From Enterobacterales bacterium (GTDB lineage: Bacteria > Pseudomonadota > Gammaproteobacteria > Enterobacterales > Kangiellaceae), in NCBI GenBank assembly GCA_030949565.1, contig JAUZSK010000013.1, forward strand, positions 1 to 64,000: a DNA stretch of 64,000 bases, given 5' to 3'. Of this stretch, positions 19,904-30,583 are shown piece by piece. The position numbers were made by a program, and so were the translations under genes. Position 1 is the first letter of the stretch. Every line of letters begins with the position of its first letter. The notes beneath the pieces were generated by a model. It was not told where the DNA came from and did not search any database. It worked only from the letters and a program-made list of their open reading frames with translations.

Positions 19904-22093
19904 CTATTCAAAATTACGGCGAACTTCGAGCCCAAATGTACGATTGTCTGCTCGATGCCCAAATCCACCTAAAACCCATTCAGAATTATATTCTTCATCG
20001 GTGAGGTTTTTTGCCCACAAATTAACCGCCCAGTCATTGTCAATACTGACAAGCCCCATTCGTAGGTTAACTAGGGTCAATGCGGATCGTTCGCTTGAAT
20101 TTAAATGGTCCCAGAACTGAGGTCCTCTTTTTTCAATATCGGTTCGAACAAATCCAGTCCAATCACTAAGCTCAAAATTATATTGAACGCCAGCGTTTAC
20201 TGTATAGTCTGCGATGTAAGGAGCTTTTTTACCAACAGAGGTATTTTCAAGAGCGAACTTCTTTATTTCGCTATCGGTCACTCCGACAGAGAAATACATA
20301 TCAAAGGTCTCACCTAATTTGCTAATTTCAAATTCACCACCGCTTATGCGCACCTCATCAATATTAGTTAAGACCTGCGCACCAAGCGCACCGACGAAGA
20401 CAAAATAGTGTTGATTTTGAACATTGTTATTAAATAATGATAGGTTAATTTTAGTATCATATTTTGATAAGTTTCCTTTAACACCAAACTCGAAATTGCT
20501 AGCTTCTTCAGCTTTGTAAATATCTTCTACACCACTTAAACCAGCACCAGCAGCGAGTGCGCCCATACCATTTTGATTAAATCCACCACTTCTAAAGCCT
20601 TGTGCATAGCTACCGAAATAGCTCCAGCTGTCATTTGGCTTATAGATATAGCTTAATTTGGGTTGTAGTTTGCTAAATGATGCCTTTCTAACTTCACCTG
20701 GTGTGCTGGTAAAAGGTGCTATGGAGCGGTTAGTTTGTTTGCGTTGATCTTTATCGTACCTAACTGACAAACTTAATTCTGACTTTTCGTTTAAGTCATA
20801 GTTAAATTGAAAAAATAATGCTGATGCTTGATTGTCATTATCGTCCGCAGCAAAAGTTTGCGTGGGATTGGCGGCATTACCCGGGAAAGGTGTGCGTTCT
20901 ATTCTTAACAAGCCTTGGTTTTCGTCAAACGACGTGGAACTAGAAATAAAGCGATCGGTTTGTAGTACATAAGCACCAGCTATCCAGCGCAAACTTTGGT
21001 CTGAACTTGAGGTAAAACGAAGCTCATAGCTATTTGCAGATATATCAAGATACTGTGTTTGTCCACCGTCAAAAACATAGGGGCCAAAAGGTGAATTCGC
21101 CGATGCGAATTGGGAATAGGGTAATTGGTCGCCGGAAATAAACTCCTCCACTTGATCAATCGAGGTGATAAATGTCATGGTTATACCGTCAAAATCATAG
21201 TCTGACTTAAACGAAAATTGGCTAATATTTCGCTTGTTAATGCCTAAGTTATTGGCCTGAATTTCAATGGTTGCATCATTTGCATCGTTGATACCGAAAA
21301 GCGGTTGGAATACAAAATTTAAAGCGCCACCATCAGTTTTTCCGTTAAAAAGTCTAAAATCTAGCTCTAATTGGTCTGATGGTTGGTAGATTAATCGAGC
21401 CCTAACATTAGTATCTTTCCGGAAGTCGACGGGTCTATTTAAAGTTGTGTTATTGATCTGTCCATCCCTATCGGCATAAGAACCTGCTAATGAATATAAT
21501 AATTTGTCATTGATTTCACCACTAAATACACCCGTAAGACCTTTATAGCCGGCATTCCCGAGGTCTAGCTCTAGATTACCTCTGGAATCTCCCGTGGGCT
21601 TCTTAGTAATTATATTTATCGCGCCACCAATTGCATTTCGACCGTACAGCGCGCCTTGTGGGCCTTTTAATATTTCTATTTGTTCGATATCAAAAAGATC
21701 TTGGTTGAACTGATTAGTGCTTATTTGTAACACACCATCAACAGCAACTGCGACTGGTGATTCACCATTACGCACTTGGCTCAGACCTCTAATAGTAATA
21801 AAACTTGAACCTGCATTTTGAGATTCTGCCATTGTGATGTTTGGCGTCATACTTATAAAATCTTGAGCGCGTTCAATTCCTTGCTCTTCAATTTCGGATT
21901 CACCAAAAACAGAAACGGTGATGGGCACATTCTGTAGATTTTCTTCGCGTTGTCTGGAAACAATGAGAACGACATTGTCATCATTACCTACTTGCTCGCT
22001 TTCTGTTTCTGGTATAGATTGAGCGGCAAATGAGTATGAGCTCATTGCTAGTGAAGAACATAGTAAACTACTTTTTATTATTTTATTGATCAT
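19904..22093 (-). CDS. TonB-dependent outer-membrane receptor of the hydantoinase locus
   Basis: The protein has 729 residues. A signal peptide (SSLLCSSLAMSSYSFAAQS) is followed by a TonB-box-like stretch (DDNVVLIVSRQREENLQNVP), a plug domain (VPITVSVFGESEIEEQGIER, then QIEILKGPQGALYGRNAIGG) and a 22-strand barrel ending NRTFGLEVRRNF with a terminal Phe-type signature. It imports a substrate across the outer membrane using TonB energy. Synteny with HyuAB suggests the ligand is their substrate or its conjugate. It is transcribed divergently from the LuxR-type regulator, with a palindrome between them. Confidence 0.88.
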   Translation of the reverse strand: MINKIIKSSLLCSSLAMSSYSFAAQSIPETESEQVGNDDNVVLIVSRQREENLQNVPITVSVFGESEIEEQGIERAQDFISMTPNITMAESQNAGSSFITIRGLSQVRNGESPVAVAVDGVLQISTNQFNQDLFDIEQIEILKGPQGALYGRNAIGGAINIITKKPTGDSRGNLELDLGNAGYKGLTGVFSGEINDKLLYSLAGSYADRDGQINNTTLNRPVDFRKDTNVRARLIYQPSDQLELDFRLFNGKTDGGALNFVFQPLFGINDANDATIEIQANNLGINKRNISQFSFKSDYDFDGITMTFITSIDQVEEFISGDQLPYSQFASANSPFGPYVFDGGQTQYLDISANSYELRFTSSSDQSLRWIAGAYVLQTDRFISSSTSFDENQGLLRIERTPFPGNAANPTQTFAADDNDNQASALFFQFNYDLNEKSELSLSVRYDKDQRKQTNRSIAPFTSTPGEVRKASFSKLQPKLSYIYKPNDSWSYFGSYAQGFRSGGFNQNGMGALAAGAGLSGVEDIYKAEEASNFEFGVKGNLSKYDTKINLSLFNNNVQNQHYFVFVGALGAQVLTNIDEVRISGGEFEISKLGETFDMYFSVGVTDSEIKKFALENTSVGKKAPYIADYTVNAGVQYNFELSDWTGFVRTDIEKRGPQFWDHLNSSERSALTLVNLRMGLVSIDNDWAVNLWAKNLTDEEYNSEWVLGGFGHRADNRTFGLEVRRNFE

Positions 22094-22409
22094 AATTAGT
22101 ATCCCCGTTGTTAATATAAAGCCAAAACATTGACTACAACAGCCATGCTAGATTAAAAAAATAGTAAACGAGCTACGCATTAGGGTAGCTAAATGCTCAA
22201 TCAAGGAAAACCTACTCTTATGGGTAGCTATGGGTGAACGGTCTTTTGACAGCACCATTTATAGGGGCATTATTCTAATGGTTTGAATTTACTTGCATTA
22301 GAATAATATCTAATATATAGAAGTCGCTCTATTGTATAATTGGTAGGGGTTTTCTATACTAGCTAATCGTTCTGAGTTAAATGTAATCAATATTTAGGTA
22401 AAAGTTTGC
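22094..22409. other. Divergent control region between TonB receptor and LuxR-type regulator
   Basis: No coding frame. The region holds the 12-bp inverted repeat listed separately, a smaller AGCTAC/GTAGCT inverted repeat (22171-22190) and two direct GGGTAGCT copies (22183-22190 and 22222-22229). These repeated elements suggest more than one binding site for a regulator. Confidence 0.6.
22269..22307. promoter_or_regulatory. Perfect 12-bp inverted repeat, likely operator
   Basis: ATTATTCTAATG (22269-22280) and CATTAGAATAAT (22296-22307) are exact reverse complements separated by 15 bases. The site lies midway between two divergent genes and about 100 bases before the regulator's start. No T-run follows, so a terminator is unlikely. 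Binding by the adjacent MalT/LuxR-type protein is inference. Confidence 0.6.
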
Positions 22410-25052
22410 ATGACGACTAATATCCACAATATCTACATAGGTCAGAAGTTTTTTCCCTGTCAACAAAGGGTTGAACTAATTTATCGAGAGGAATTGCTTG
22501 ATGAATTAGTTAAGGCTCTCGATGGCAATATTACATTGCTAAGTAGCCCCGCTGGGTTTGGTAAAAGTTGCTTGTTATCCCAGTTTTATGAGCACCTTCA
22601 GGGTTTTTCGACAATCAGTCCCATCTGGCTATCTATCGATGCAAAGGATAATGAGCCGAATCATTTCTTCAGTCTAGTTGCTTCAGTATTAGTTAGTCAT
22701 GACATTGTTGATGATTCACTAGTTTCCGCTACACATAATGTATCTGCAGAATTTCACGAGGAACGAATAGCTATCCAAATAATTAAAGCGTTGGCTCATC
22801 ACAATAAAAGAGTTGTTCTTTTTCTAGATGACTTCCACTTTATTACTCATCAAAGAATTCTAGACTTTATCATTCATTTGTCTAATTTTCACTTGATCAT
22901 TAGTACTCGTGTTACGCCTAAACTGCCCTTGTCTCAATTTGCAACTCAAGGATTACTCACTCTAATAAAGGCTGACTCACTGCGATTTTCCGAAATGCAC
23001 GCATATGATTTATTGCGCCGCTCGGTTCCACAAAAACAAATCCCAAAGCTAGTCGCTAAAGCGGAAGGGTGGCCGGTAGCTCTTCAGCTGATCTGTCTTT
23101 GGTATAAGCAGCATCCATTAGAAAAAGATCAAAATGTTGTTTTTATTGGTGACGGACCAATCGCATCCTATATGACAGAACAAATCGTAGAGTATTTAGA
23201 TGAAAGTGTTCAGAAATTTTTACTAGAAACATCGATACTCGATCGTTTTAACGCGTCACTAGCGGATGCTGTTATAAAAGGTAAAAATAGCGCGAAATTG
23301 ATGCACTCCCTCACTAACCTAGAAACCTTACTGATTCCGCTTGAACCTCAAAAAAATTGGTTTCGATACCATCATTTAATTTCTGAATATCTTAGAGTTC
23401 AGCGAGAGGCTAATTTAGATTTATCAGAAATTCAATTACTTCATGAGCGCGCTTCTCATTGGTACTTCAGGAACAACATTCTTTCAGATGCGATACTCCA
23501 CGGTCAAAAAACAGGTAATCCCTCTATAGCTGTTGAACATGTGTTTAAATTTGGTGGTTGGAAAATGATACTGACCAAAGGTATAGGTTTTGTTGAATCA
23601 ATTTTGCACTATTTTAGTGAGGAAGTTATTAGGGAGAGCTCAGTTTTAACCTTAATGAGATGTTATTTGAACTTGAAACTGGGAAATGTTAGGAAGGCAA
23701 GAGATTTATTAGAGCTAGCGAAATGTTTAGAATATGTTGATTTGACCAAGGATATTGATAAAAATCGATTGGTTATCCTAGAACAAATAGTACAGCTTTA
23801 CGAGGATAAAGCAGATATTGATACAATTAAATTAGTGTACAAAGACCTGTCAAAAGATGATTTTCTTGCAAAAGGAATATTAGAGGCTGGCCTTGCATTA
23901 ATGCATATTCAAATGGGTGAGTTTTCGATGGCAAAACAATTTGCTATAAGTGGCTTTTTATCAATGAAAAATGCGGGCTGTCTTGTTGGGGCAACCTACC
24001 TTCTCTTCCATAAAGGGCAGAGTATTGCTTATTCGGGTCAGATCGAAAAAAGCAAAACAAGTTTTTCTTAAAGCTCAGGTATATGCAAAATCACAACATG
24101 TTTATGACTCTGGGCTAGAGACTATTAGCAACTGTGTTCTAGCCAACATGTATTTTGAGCTTGGTGAATTTGATCGAGCTAGAAAATTATTGGATCTTTG
24201 TTTTATAAATATAGAAACGAGAGATAGTTGGTTTGATATATATGCTAATACATATAGAACGGCTATTTTTCTTTCTTTTAATGATAAAAATTATAATAAA
24301 TCCATTAAGCTAATTATTGCTGCTGAGCGCGTGGCATCGGAGCGCAATATTACAAAATTAAAACAGCTTGCCGACATTTGGAAAATTAAATATTTATTAT
24401 TGATAGGTAAAGAAAGTGAAGTAATTTCTCATATAAAGCATGTGCAAAATCTATATATTGTGAATGAAGACGAAAAAGTTGAAAATTGGTTTGCAATTAA
24501 AGAATATCATTCGGTTTTGTGTGAATATTATCTTGCAAATAATTTGAGTCAGAAATGCATCTTTCATGCCAATGCTCTTTTTGATATTTCAGAAAGATTA
24601 GGGCTTGAAATGGAGTTGGCAAGAGCGCAAATATATTATTCTTTAATCTATTTTTCTCAAGGCAACCAGAGGAAATGTGGGAAGCATACTTTGATTCATC
24701 AATAAACTATTGCGAGCAGGAAAAACTGATTAGTTTATTTAGTGAAATGCCCGCTGGTTTGGAGTCCCTAATAAAGAAATGGTTACGACTAAAAAAACCA
24801 AGTAAGCTACGAAACTACGCTAATGTCTTGTTATCTACTCTTAGAAAAAGAACAACCATCCTTGTTAAGGAAGATAAATTGTCACACCGAGAATCTCAAG
24901 TTATTGAGCTGCTCAGTAAAGGTTTCCAAAATAAACAAATCGCATCTCAATTGAATATTTCTGAGAATACAGTTAAGTTTCATTTAAAGAACCTATTTGT
25001 AAAGCTAGAAGTAAGTAATCGACTAGAAGCGATTACAAAATTTACTTCCTAG
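22410..25052 (+). pseudogene. MalT/LuxR-type (LAL) transcriptional regulator, two frameshifts
   Basis: The restored protein has about 880 residues, normal for large ATP-binding LuxR regulators. Walker A is SSPAGFGKSCLLSQ and Walker B VVLFLDDFHFITH. A winged-helix/TPR-like middle follows, and a C-terminal LuxR helix-turn-helix: LSHRESQVIELLSKGFQNKQ, then SENTVKFHLKNLF. It probably activates the divergent TonB/GAF/HyuAB operon when its inducer is bound. The frame breaks at a six-A run (24046-24051; one A fewer joins SGQIEK to AKQVFLKAQVYAK) and again near 24670-24690 (before EEMWEAYFDSS). If both are real, the DNA-binding domain is detached from the sensor and the locus would be uninduced. Confidence 0.78.
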
Positions 25053-25257
25053 TTAATTCGTCAAGTAATTGGACTAGTTACTTGAAAAAATCACCGACCA
25101 GCAGCTTGATATTTTTGCGTTTTACGAGATTGAAAACTCAGTGGGTAGGTAAAATATGCCTGGTTTTACCATGCTTAAAGCAAGATACCACTAGCGCCTT
25201 ATCCTATGGCTAGTGTAAAATGTTGGAATCTTTCTAAGCTTAAAAAGAGTACCTGGT

Positions 25258-26292
25258 TTGCTTCGCGTTTGTGTCAATTATCCTCTAGATCAATTAAATA
25301 CTTTTAAGGTCAAGGCAAAGGCTTCCGCTTTTGTTACCCTAGATAGCCGTGATCAATTGGATCAATTATCGGAATTAGCGCAACAATATGAGTCGGTTTT
25401 GGTCCTTGGTGGCGGTAGTAATCTGCTGTTTATTGATGATTTTTGTGGATTAGTGATTTATCCTCAATTAAAAGGCATACAAGTGGTCTCGGAGGATCAA
25501 GAGCAGGTCATCTTGCGTGTTGCAGCCTCTGAAAACTGGCATGAACTGGTTAAATACACGCTACAGCAAGGCTATTATGGCTTGGAAAACCTGGCCTTGA
25601 TCCCGGGTACTGTTGGAGCGGCTCCGGTGCAAAATATTGGGGCTTATGGGGTGGAAATTAAGCAGTTTATTGAGATGGTTGAGTGTTTAGATTTACGATC
25701 GGGTAAAACAGCCACTTTTTCCAATGCGGACTGTCAATTTGGCTACCGAGATAGCCGAATTAAACAAGCTGGGCAAGGTCAGTATTTAGTGACACAGGTG
25801 GATTTAAGGCTGTCTAAAAAACCACAGCTTGTATTGGACTATCAGCCACTGAAAACTGATTTTAAAAACGCATCAGAGGTCACGCCGCAACAAGTATTCG
25901 ATCGGGTTTGTGAGATCCGCCGCAGTAAATTGCCCGATCCCAATAAAATCGCCAATGCCGGTAGTTTTTTTAAGAACCCTTTGATAAGTGCTGAGCATTA
26001 CGCCCAGTTACAGACCGAATTTCCCGAACTAGTGGCGTACCCACAGTCGGATGGTTGTTTTAAAGTCGCTGCAGGCTGGTTGATCGATCAGGCTGGGTTT
26101 AAAGGATTGACTGAAGGAAAGATTGGCGTACATAAACAACAAGCTTTGGTCTTGGTCAATTATTCGGATTCGTCAGGACGCCATATTTGGCAATTGGCAC
26201 AAAAAATTATGCGTGCTGTCGATAAAAAGTACAAAGTGGCGCTGGAACCGGAAGTTCGAGTATTACCTGCCAAAATTTTAACTGAGGATTAG
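25258..26292 (+). CDS. murB: UDP-N-acetylenolpyruvoylglucosamine reductase
   Basis: MurB reduces UDP-GlcNAc-enolpyruvate to UDP-MurNAc with NADPH, an essential cytoplasmic step of peptidoglycan synthesis. The FAD-binding part has VLVLGGGSNLLFIDDF and NLALIPGTVGAAPVQNIGAYG. The type I C-terminal region has PNKIANAGSFFKNP, with the catalytic serine in GSFF, and the glutamate in LEPEVRVL. At 344 residues it matches the E. coli type. No ATG or GTG fits, and the TTG at 25258 is the first usable start after an upstream in-frame stop. It lies three bases before birA, as in many gammaproteobacteria. Confidence 0.93.
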   Translation: MLRVCVNYPLDQLNTFKVKAKASAFVTLDSRDQLDQLSELAQQYESVLVLGGGSNLLFIDDFCGLVIYPQLKGIQVVSEDQEQVILRVAASENWHELVKYTLQQGYYGLENLALIPGTVGAAPVQNIGAYGVEIKQFIEMVECLDLRSGKTATFSNADCQFGYRDSRIKQAGQGQYLVTQVDLRLSKKPQLVLDYQPLKTDFKNASEVTPQQVFDRVCEIRRSKLPDPNKIANAGSFFKNPLISAEHYAQLQTEFPELVAYPQSDGCFKVAAGWLIDQAGFKGLTEGKIGVHKQQALVLVNYSDSSGRHIWQLAQKIMRAVDKKYKVALEPEVRVLPAKILTED

Positions 26293-26295
26293 TCA

Positions 26296-27324
26296 TTGGA
26301 TGACCTAAACAAACCCAGTCAGGTCGATAGTCAAGATCAAACACAAAGTCGAGATAGTCAGCGCAGAATTCAATCACTGATTAAGCTGTTAGCGGATGGC
26401 CAATTTCATTCTGGACAATCATTGGCTGAAACGCTCCATATTTCGCGCACTGCGGTATGGAAAATGATTGAAAAACTCAAACAATGGCAGATTGTTATTT
26501 TTTCAGTAAGAGGTAAAGGTTATAAAATTGATAAAGGGCTAATGTTGCTCGACCAAGCGAAGATTGATCAAGCTTTAACTGGTAAAACACAGTTTTTTTC
26601 TCGATTGGTATGCTTACCCAGTATTGATTCGACCTCAAGTTATATCGCAAGAGAATGGCAAAAATCACCCGGTCAGCCTTTAGTTTGCGTGGCTGAGCAT
26701 CAAACAAAAGGCCGCGGACGCAAAGGACGAAAATGGATATCTCCCTTTGCTAGCAACCTGTATTTCTCGCTTGGATTTAATTTACCCTTTGGGTTACACG
26801 CGCTTGGTGGCCTCAGTTTAGCGATTGGCATTTGCATGGCGAGGGTCTTAAATCAAATGACATTGCCCTCTGTCAAATTAAAATGGCCTAATGATCTGCT
26901 GATTGAAGGTAAAAAATTGGCAGGTATACTGGTGGAAGCCAGCGGTGATAAGATAGACAATAGCTTTATCAATATCGGAATAGGGCTTAACTGGCGGATG
27001 GCGAGCGAGCAGGCAATTGATCAGGAGTGGTGTAACCTAACTGATTATTTAACTGGTAAAGTGGATAGAAATGAGCTTTTAATTCAAATATTGTTAGAAT
27101 TAGACCAGTGTTTGCAGATCTATTGCCGCGATGGTTTTGACTCTTTCAGCAAGCAATGGCGCGACTATAGTGCTTTTATTGATCAGCCCATCTGTATTGA
27201 AACCAGACAAGGTAAAGTCTTAGGCAAAGAACTGGGGATTAACTCTAATGGTGCCATTAGGGTAATGACGGACTCAGGTGAGTCTATTTTCTATTCCGGT
27301 GAAGTGAGTCTTCGTCCAGCCTAG
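26296..27324 (+). CDS. birA: Biotin-protein ligase and biotin operon repressor
   Basis: The N-terminal winged helix (LIKLLADGQFHSGQSLAETL, then SRTAVWKMIEKLK) would bind biotin operators. The catalytic domain has the ATP/biotin motif KGRGRKGRKWISP and KWPNDLLIEGKKLAGILVE. It activates biotin to biotinyl-AMP, transfers it to acetyl-CoA carboxylase and represses biotin genes when idle. The protein has 342 residues, slightly longer than E. coli because of a ~20-residue hydrophilic N-terminus. It begins with a TTG just after murB, so it is co-transcribed. The start is less certain than the domain call. Confidence 0.93.
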   Translation: MDDLNKPSQVDSQDQTQSRDSQRRIQSLIKLLADGQFHSGQSLAETLHISRTAVWKMIEKLKQWQIVIFSVRGKGYKIDKGLMLLDQAKIDQALTGKTQFFSRLVCLPSIDSTSSYIAREWQKSPGQPLVCVAEHQTKGRGRKGRKWISPFASNLYFSLGFNLPFGLHALGGLSLAIGICMARVLNQMTLPSVKLKWPNDLLIEGKKLAGILVEASGDKIDNSFINIGIGLNWRMASEQAIDQEWCNLTDYLTGKVDRNELLIQILLELDQCLQIYCRDGFDSFSKQWRDYSAFIDQPICIETRQGKVLGKELGINSNGAIRVMTDSGESIFYSGEVSLRPA

Positions 27325-27379
27325 TCGTCACCATGCTTCAAATGAAGAGGCAATTAAAAGCTTTTACAACCATGAGGTT

Positions 27380-28277
27380 ATGATGTCATCACAAAATCAA
27401 ACACTTTTGATTGATTGGAAATACCTCGCTCAAACTGCTGTGGTTACAGGATCTTGACGATTATAAACCACAGGCTTTTGCAGTAAAAGATCTCCATTTG
27501 GAGCATGACAAGCTGTTAATTCATCGGACTGACTCTATCTTTGCTGAATCAAAGTCCACAAAAGTCAAAGATATTGAGGCATTGCGTCAAGTGGTAACCC
27601 GACAGCAAGGCTCTGTCAAACAAGCGCTTATTAGTTCGGTTAACACGGATACCAATAACCAACAGTTGCAAGAATTGCTTAATTCCTTAGATATACCCAC
27701 TTTTTTTGCACAACCGAGCAGACAAACGGGACCATTGATCAATGCATATCAAGCGCCTGAGCAGTTAGGCGTTGACCGTTGGTTAGCAATGATCGCTGGG
27801 CTCAAATTCAGCCCTGCAAGTGCCTTTGGCGTGATTGATCTAGGATCTGCGATAACACTGGATATCATTGATGCAAAAGCACAACATTTAGGCGGTCATA
27901 TTGTGCCTGGAAAAGCGCAGTTAACCCAAATTTTAGCGCAAATGGGGCAAATACGGCTGGATAACTCTATAAAGGCTAATCCGGAGCATGCATTGGGTAA
28001 AAATACCGCTGAGTGCGTTCAATTGGGATGCGAACAAATGGTCAAAAGCTATTTATTAAGCTCACTGCTTGAATATCAAGAAAAATACCAGATAAAACAG
28101 TGGTTTATTACTGGTGGCGGTGCTGTTGATTGGTTAAAGACTCTGCTAGTGGAAGGGCAATCGGTGGAAACCGGCCAAATGGAGTCATTCAAGGTGGTGA
28201 TTGATCAATTAACCCATGTACCGGACTTGAATTTTTATGGATTGATGCAATTATTGAAGCTATTGGAGCAAAAATAG
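27380..28277 (+). pseudogene. coaX: Type III pantothenate kinase, frame broken near the N-terminus
   Basis: CoaX phosphorylates pantothenate, the first step of coenzyme A synthesis. Family motifs are visible: IGNTSLKLLW (phosphate motif), GVDRWLAMIAGL, FGVIDLGSAITLDII, GGHIVPGKAQL and FITGGGAVDWL. A good start with GAGG lies at 27380 (MMSSQNQTLLID), but two bases seem to be missing near 27411-27415, between LLID and IGNTS. Without repair the only alternative start is a TTG at 27411, which removes the aspartate of the D-x-G-N-T motif and would probably be inactive. Since CoA synthesis is essential, a sequencing error or another pantothenate kinase elsewhere is likely. It sits just before the tRNA cluster. 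Confidence 0.82.
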
Positions 28278-28348
28278 CGGGTGTTTTGCCTTATTTAGAC
28301 CGAAATCAGTAATATTGGTCAAGAATTGGTTTTTTTTTGAAAAAATCA

Positions 28349-28377
28349 TTGATCATTTTAAGATAACTCATTAGAAT
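28349..28377 (+). promoter_or_regulatory. Probable sigma-70 promoter of the tRNA-tuf operon
   Basis: TTGATC (28349-28354) and TAGAAT (28372-28377) are separated by 17 bases, followed by a GC-rich discriminator TCGCGTCCC, as is typical of growth-rate and stringently controlled stable RNA promoters. The first tRNA starts about 100 bases later. Confidence 0.5.
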
Positions 28378-28479
28378 TCGCGTCCCTGCTTTTAGAGGTG
28401 TTCCAAATAGCCTTTTTCAATCAGGATTTAAAGCACTTGTAGCCGATTGAATCATCAGTAAATATGCAAGTGGAAATTT

Positions 28480-28555
<76 letters not shown>

Positions 28556-28840
28556 TATTTTTGGATATTGGACTAGTTAACTCAGTCAATCGAGTCATCT
28601 TAATCGATATCGGGGTTGAACCACTGTTATAAGTGGTTTAGTCACCCAATAATCAGATGATCCTGAAGTAGTAGGGTTCTGATACAGAGTGTTGAGCCAA
28701 TTCAAGCTTAAAATGTGACCGTTTGACCAGTGGTAACATCTTGAATTAAATGGATAAAAAACTTGCTATTTCAACCTTAGCTTGTCATTATTCGCGGCAC
28801 TTTCCCTGCATGGCTCTATTTTGCAGGAAACAAGGTTTTT

Positions 28841-28924
28841 GGAGGGGTTCCCGAGTGGTCAAAGGGATCAGACTGTAAATCTGACGGTTCGCCTTCGAAG
28901 GTTCAAATCCTTCCCCCTCCACCA
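28841..28924 (+). tRNA. tyrU: tRNA-Tyr (anticodon GTA)
   Basis: Class II tRNA with a long variable arm, acceptor GGAGGGG/CCCCTCC, anticodon GTA at 28875-28877 and an encoded ACCA. It sits about 285 bases after the first tRNA, a gap in which I see no gene. Confidence 0.96.
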
Positions 28925-29027
28925 GTATTTTGAAAGGCTGTTTTACTATTTAAATCAGATAGTTAAATAGCTTAGAAGTTTTTGTTTGTCGTAATGAAGT
29001 AAAACTTGCGGCTAGCGAGTTGATACG

Positions 29028-29101
<74 letters not shown>

Positions 29102-29114
29102 GTTCGAACAAACA

Positions 29115-29190
<76 letters not shown>

Positions 29191-29325
29191 TTTTCCCGGA
29201 TTGGCCGTAAGGCTGTTCCGGGTTTAGTTATGTTTGATTGTTAATAACAGCCTTAGGGCGGCCGTTAATGATTAAATACAACCTATTTTTAATATTATAT
29301 TAGCTTAACTCTTTTGGAGGCATTT

Positions 29326-30518
29326 ATGTCTAAGGAAAAATTTGAACGAACCAAACCCCATGTTAACGTTCGGAACAATCGGTCACGTTGATCATGGTAA
29401 AACGACTTTAACAGCGGCGATGTGTACCGTTCTATCTGCCGAGTTTGGCGGAGCGGCAAAAGATTTCAATGAAATCGATAATGCGCCAGAAGAAAAAGAA
29501 CGTGGTATCACGATTTCAACTTCACATGTTGAATATGAAACTGAAAAGCGTCACTACGCCCACGTTGATTGCCCAGGACATGCTGATTACGTTAAAAACA
29601 TGATCACTGGTGCAGCTCAAATGGACGGCGCTATCTTAGTCTGTTCAGCGGCTGATGGCCCGATGCCACAAACCCGTGAGCACATCTTATTATCACGTCA
29701 GGTTGGCGTGCCTAAGATTGTTGTTTTCATGAACAAGTGTGACATGGTTGATGATGAAGAATTGTTAGAACTAGTTGAAATGGAAATCCGTGAATTGTTA
29801 GACATGTACGAATTTCCAGGTGACGACACGCCTATCATTCACGGTTCAGCGCTTAAAGCGTTAGAAGGCGATGAAGGCAAATTAGGTAAAGAAGCGATTT
29901 TAGAACTGGCTAAAGCGCTGGATGAATATATCCCTGAGCCAAAGCGTGAAGTCGATAAAAGACTTTATCATGCCGATTGAAGATGTTTTCTCAATCTCAG
30001 GTCGTGGAACGGTTGTTACCGGTCGTATCGAAGCCGGTATTATTAAAGTCGGTGAAGAAGTTGAAATTGTTGGTATTATTGATACCACTAAGACCGTTGT
30101 CACTGGTGTTGAAATGTTCCGAAAGCTACTTGACCAAGGTCAAGCGGGCGATAACTGTGGTATCTTACTGCGTGGTACTAAGCGTGAAGATGTACAGCGT
30201 GGCCAAGTATTAGCTAAGCCAGGAACGATTAATCCGCATACTAAGTTTGAAGCTGAAATCTACATTCTTAGTAAAGATGAAGGTGGTCGTCATACGCCAT
30301 TCTTTAAAGGTTACCGTCCTCAGTTTTACTTCCGTACCACGGATGTAACGGGTGCTTGTGAGTTACCTGAAGGCGTAGAAATGGTTATGCCTGGTGACAA
30401 CATTAAGATGGAAGTCGAATTGATTGCCCCTATCGCGATGGATGAAGGTTTACGCTTCGCTATCCGTGAAGGTGGTCGTACCGTTGGAGCAGGTGTTGTG
30501 GCTAAGATTATTGCTTAG
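29326..30518 (+). pseudogene. tuf: Elongation factor Tu, first copy, two single-base insertions
   Basis: EF-Tu delivers aminoacyl-tRNA to the ribosome using GTP. The G-domain motifs [22 protein letters not shown] and NKCDMVDD are present. Compared with the intact copy at 46751-47941 there is one extra T at about 29369 (after HVNV) and one extra A in the run at 29957-29960 (after REVDK). Removing both restores exactly 396 residues, nearly identical to the other copy (one visible change is E for V in IKMxVELIAP). The ATG at 29326 follows GGAGG. If real, this copy is dead and the cell relies on the downstream tuf; a sequencing error is at least as likely. Confidence 0.88.
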
Positions 30519-30544
30519 GCAACAAGGTTCCTAATTAACAGTGA

Positions 30545-30578
30545 AACGACCTTGCGATAATGCGAGGTCGTTATTTTT
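30545..30578 (+). terminator. Hairpin terminator after tuf copy 1
   Basis: The stem AACGACCTTGC pairs with GCGAGGTCGTT across a six-base loop and is followed by a T-rich ATTTTTATT. It lies between tuf and tRNA-Trp, where partial termination would lower expression of the secE side. Confidence 0.7.
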
Positions 30579-30583
30579 ATTGC

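Noticed and set aside
29326-30518. Programmed frameshifting in tuf
   Set aside because: Two insertions with no slippery site plus stimulator, and an intact twin elsewhere; error or decay is simpler.
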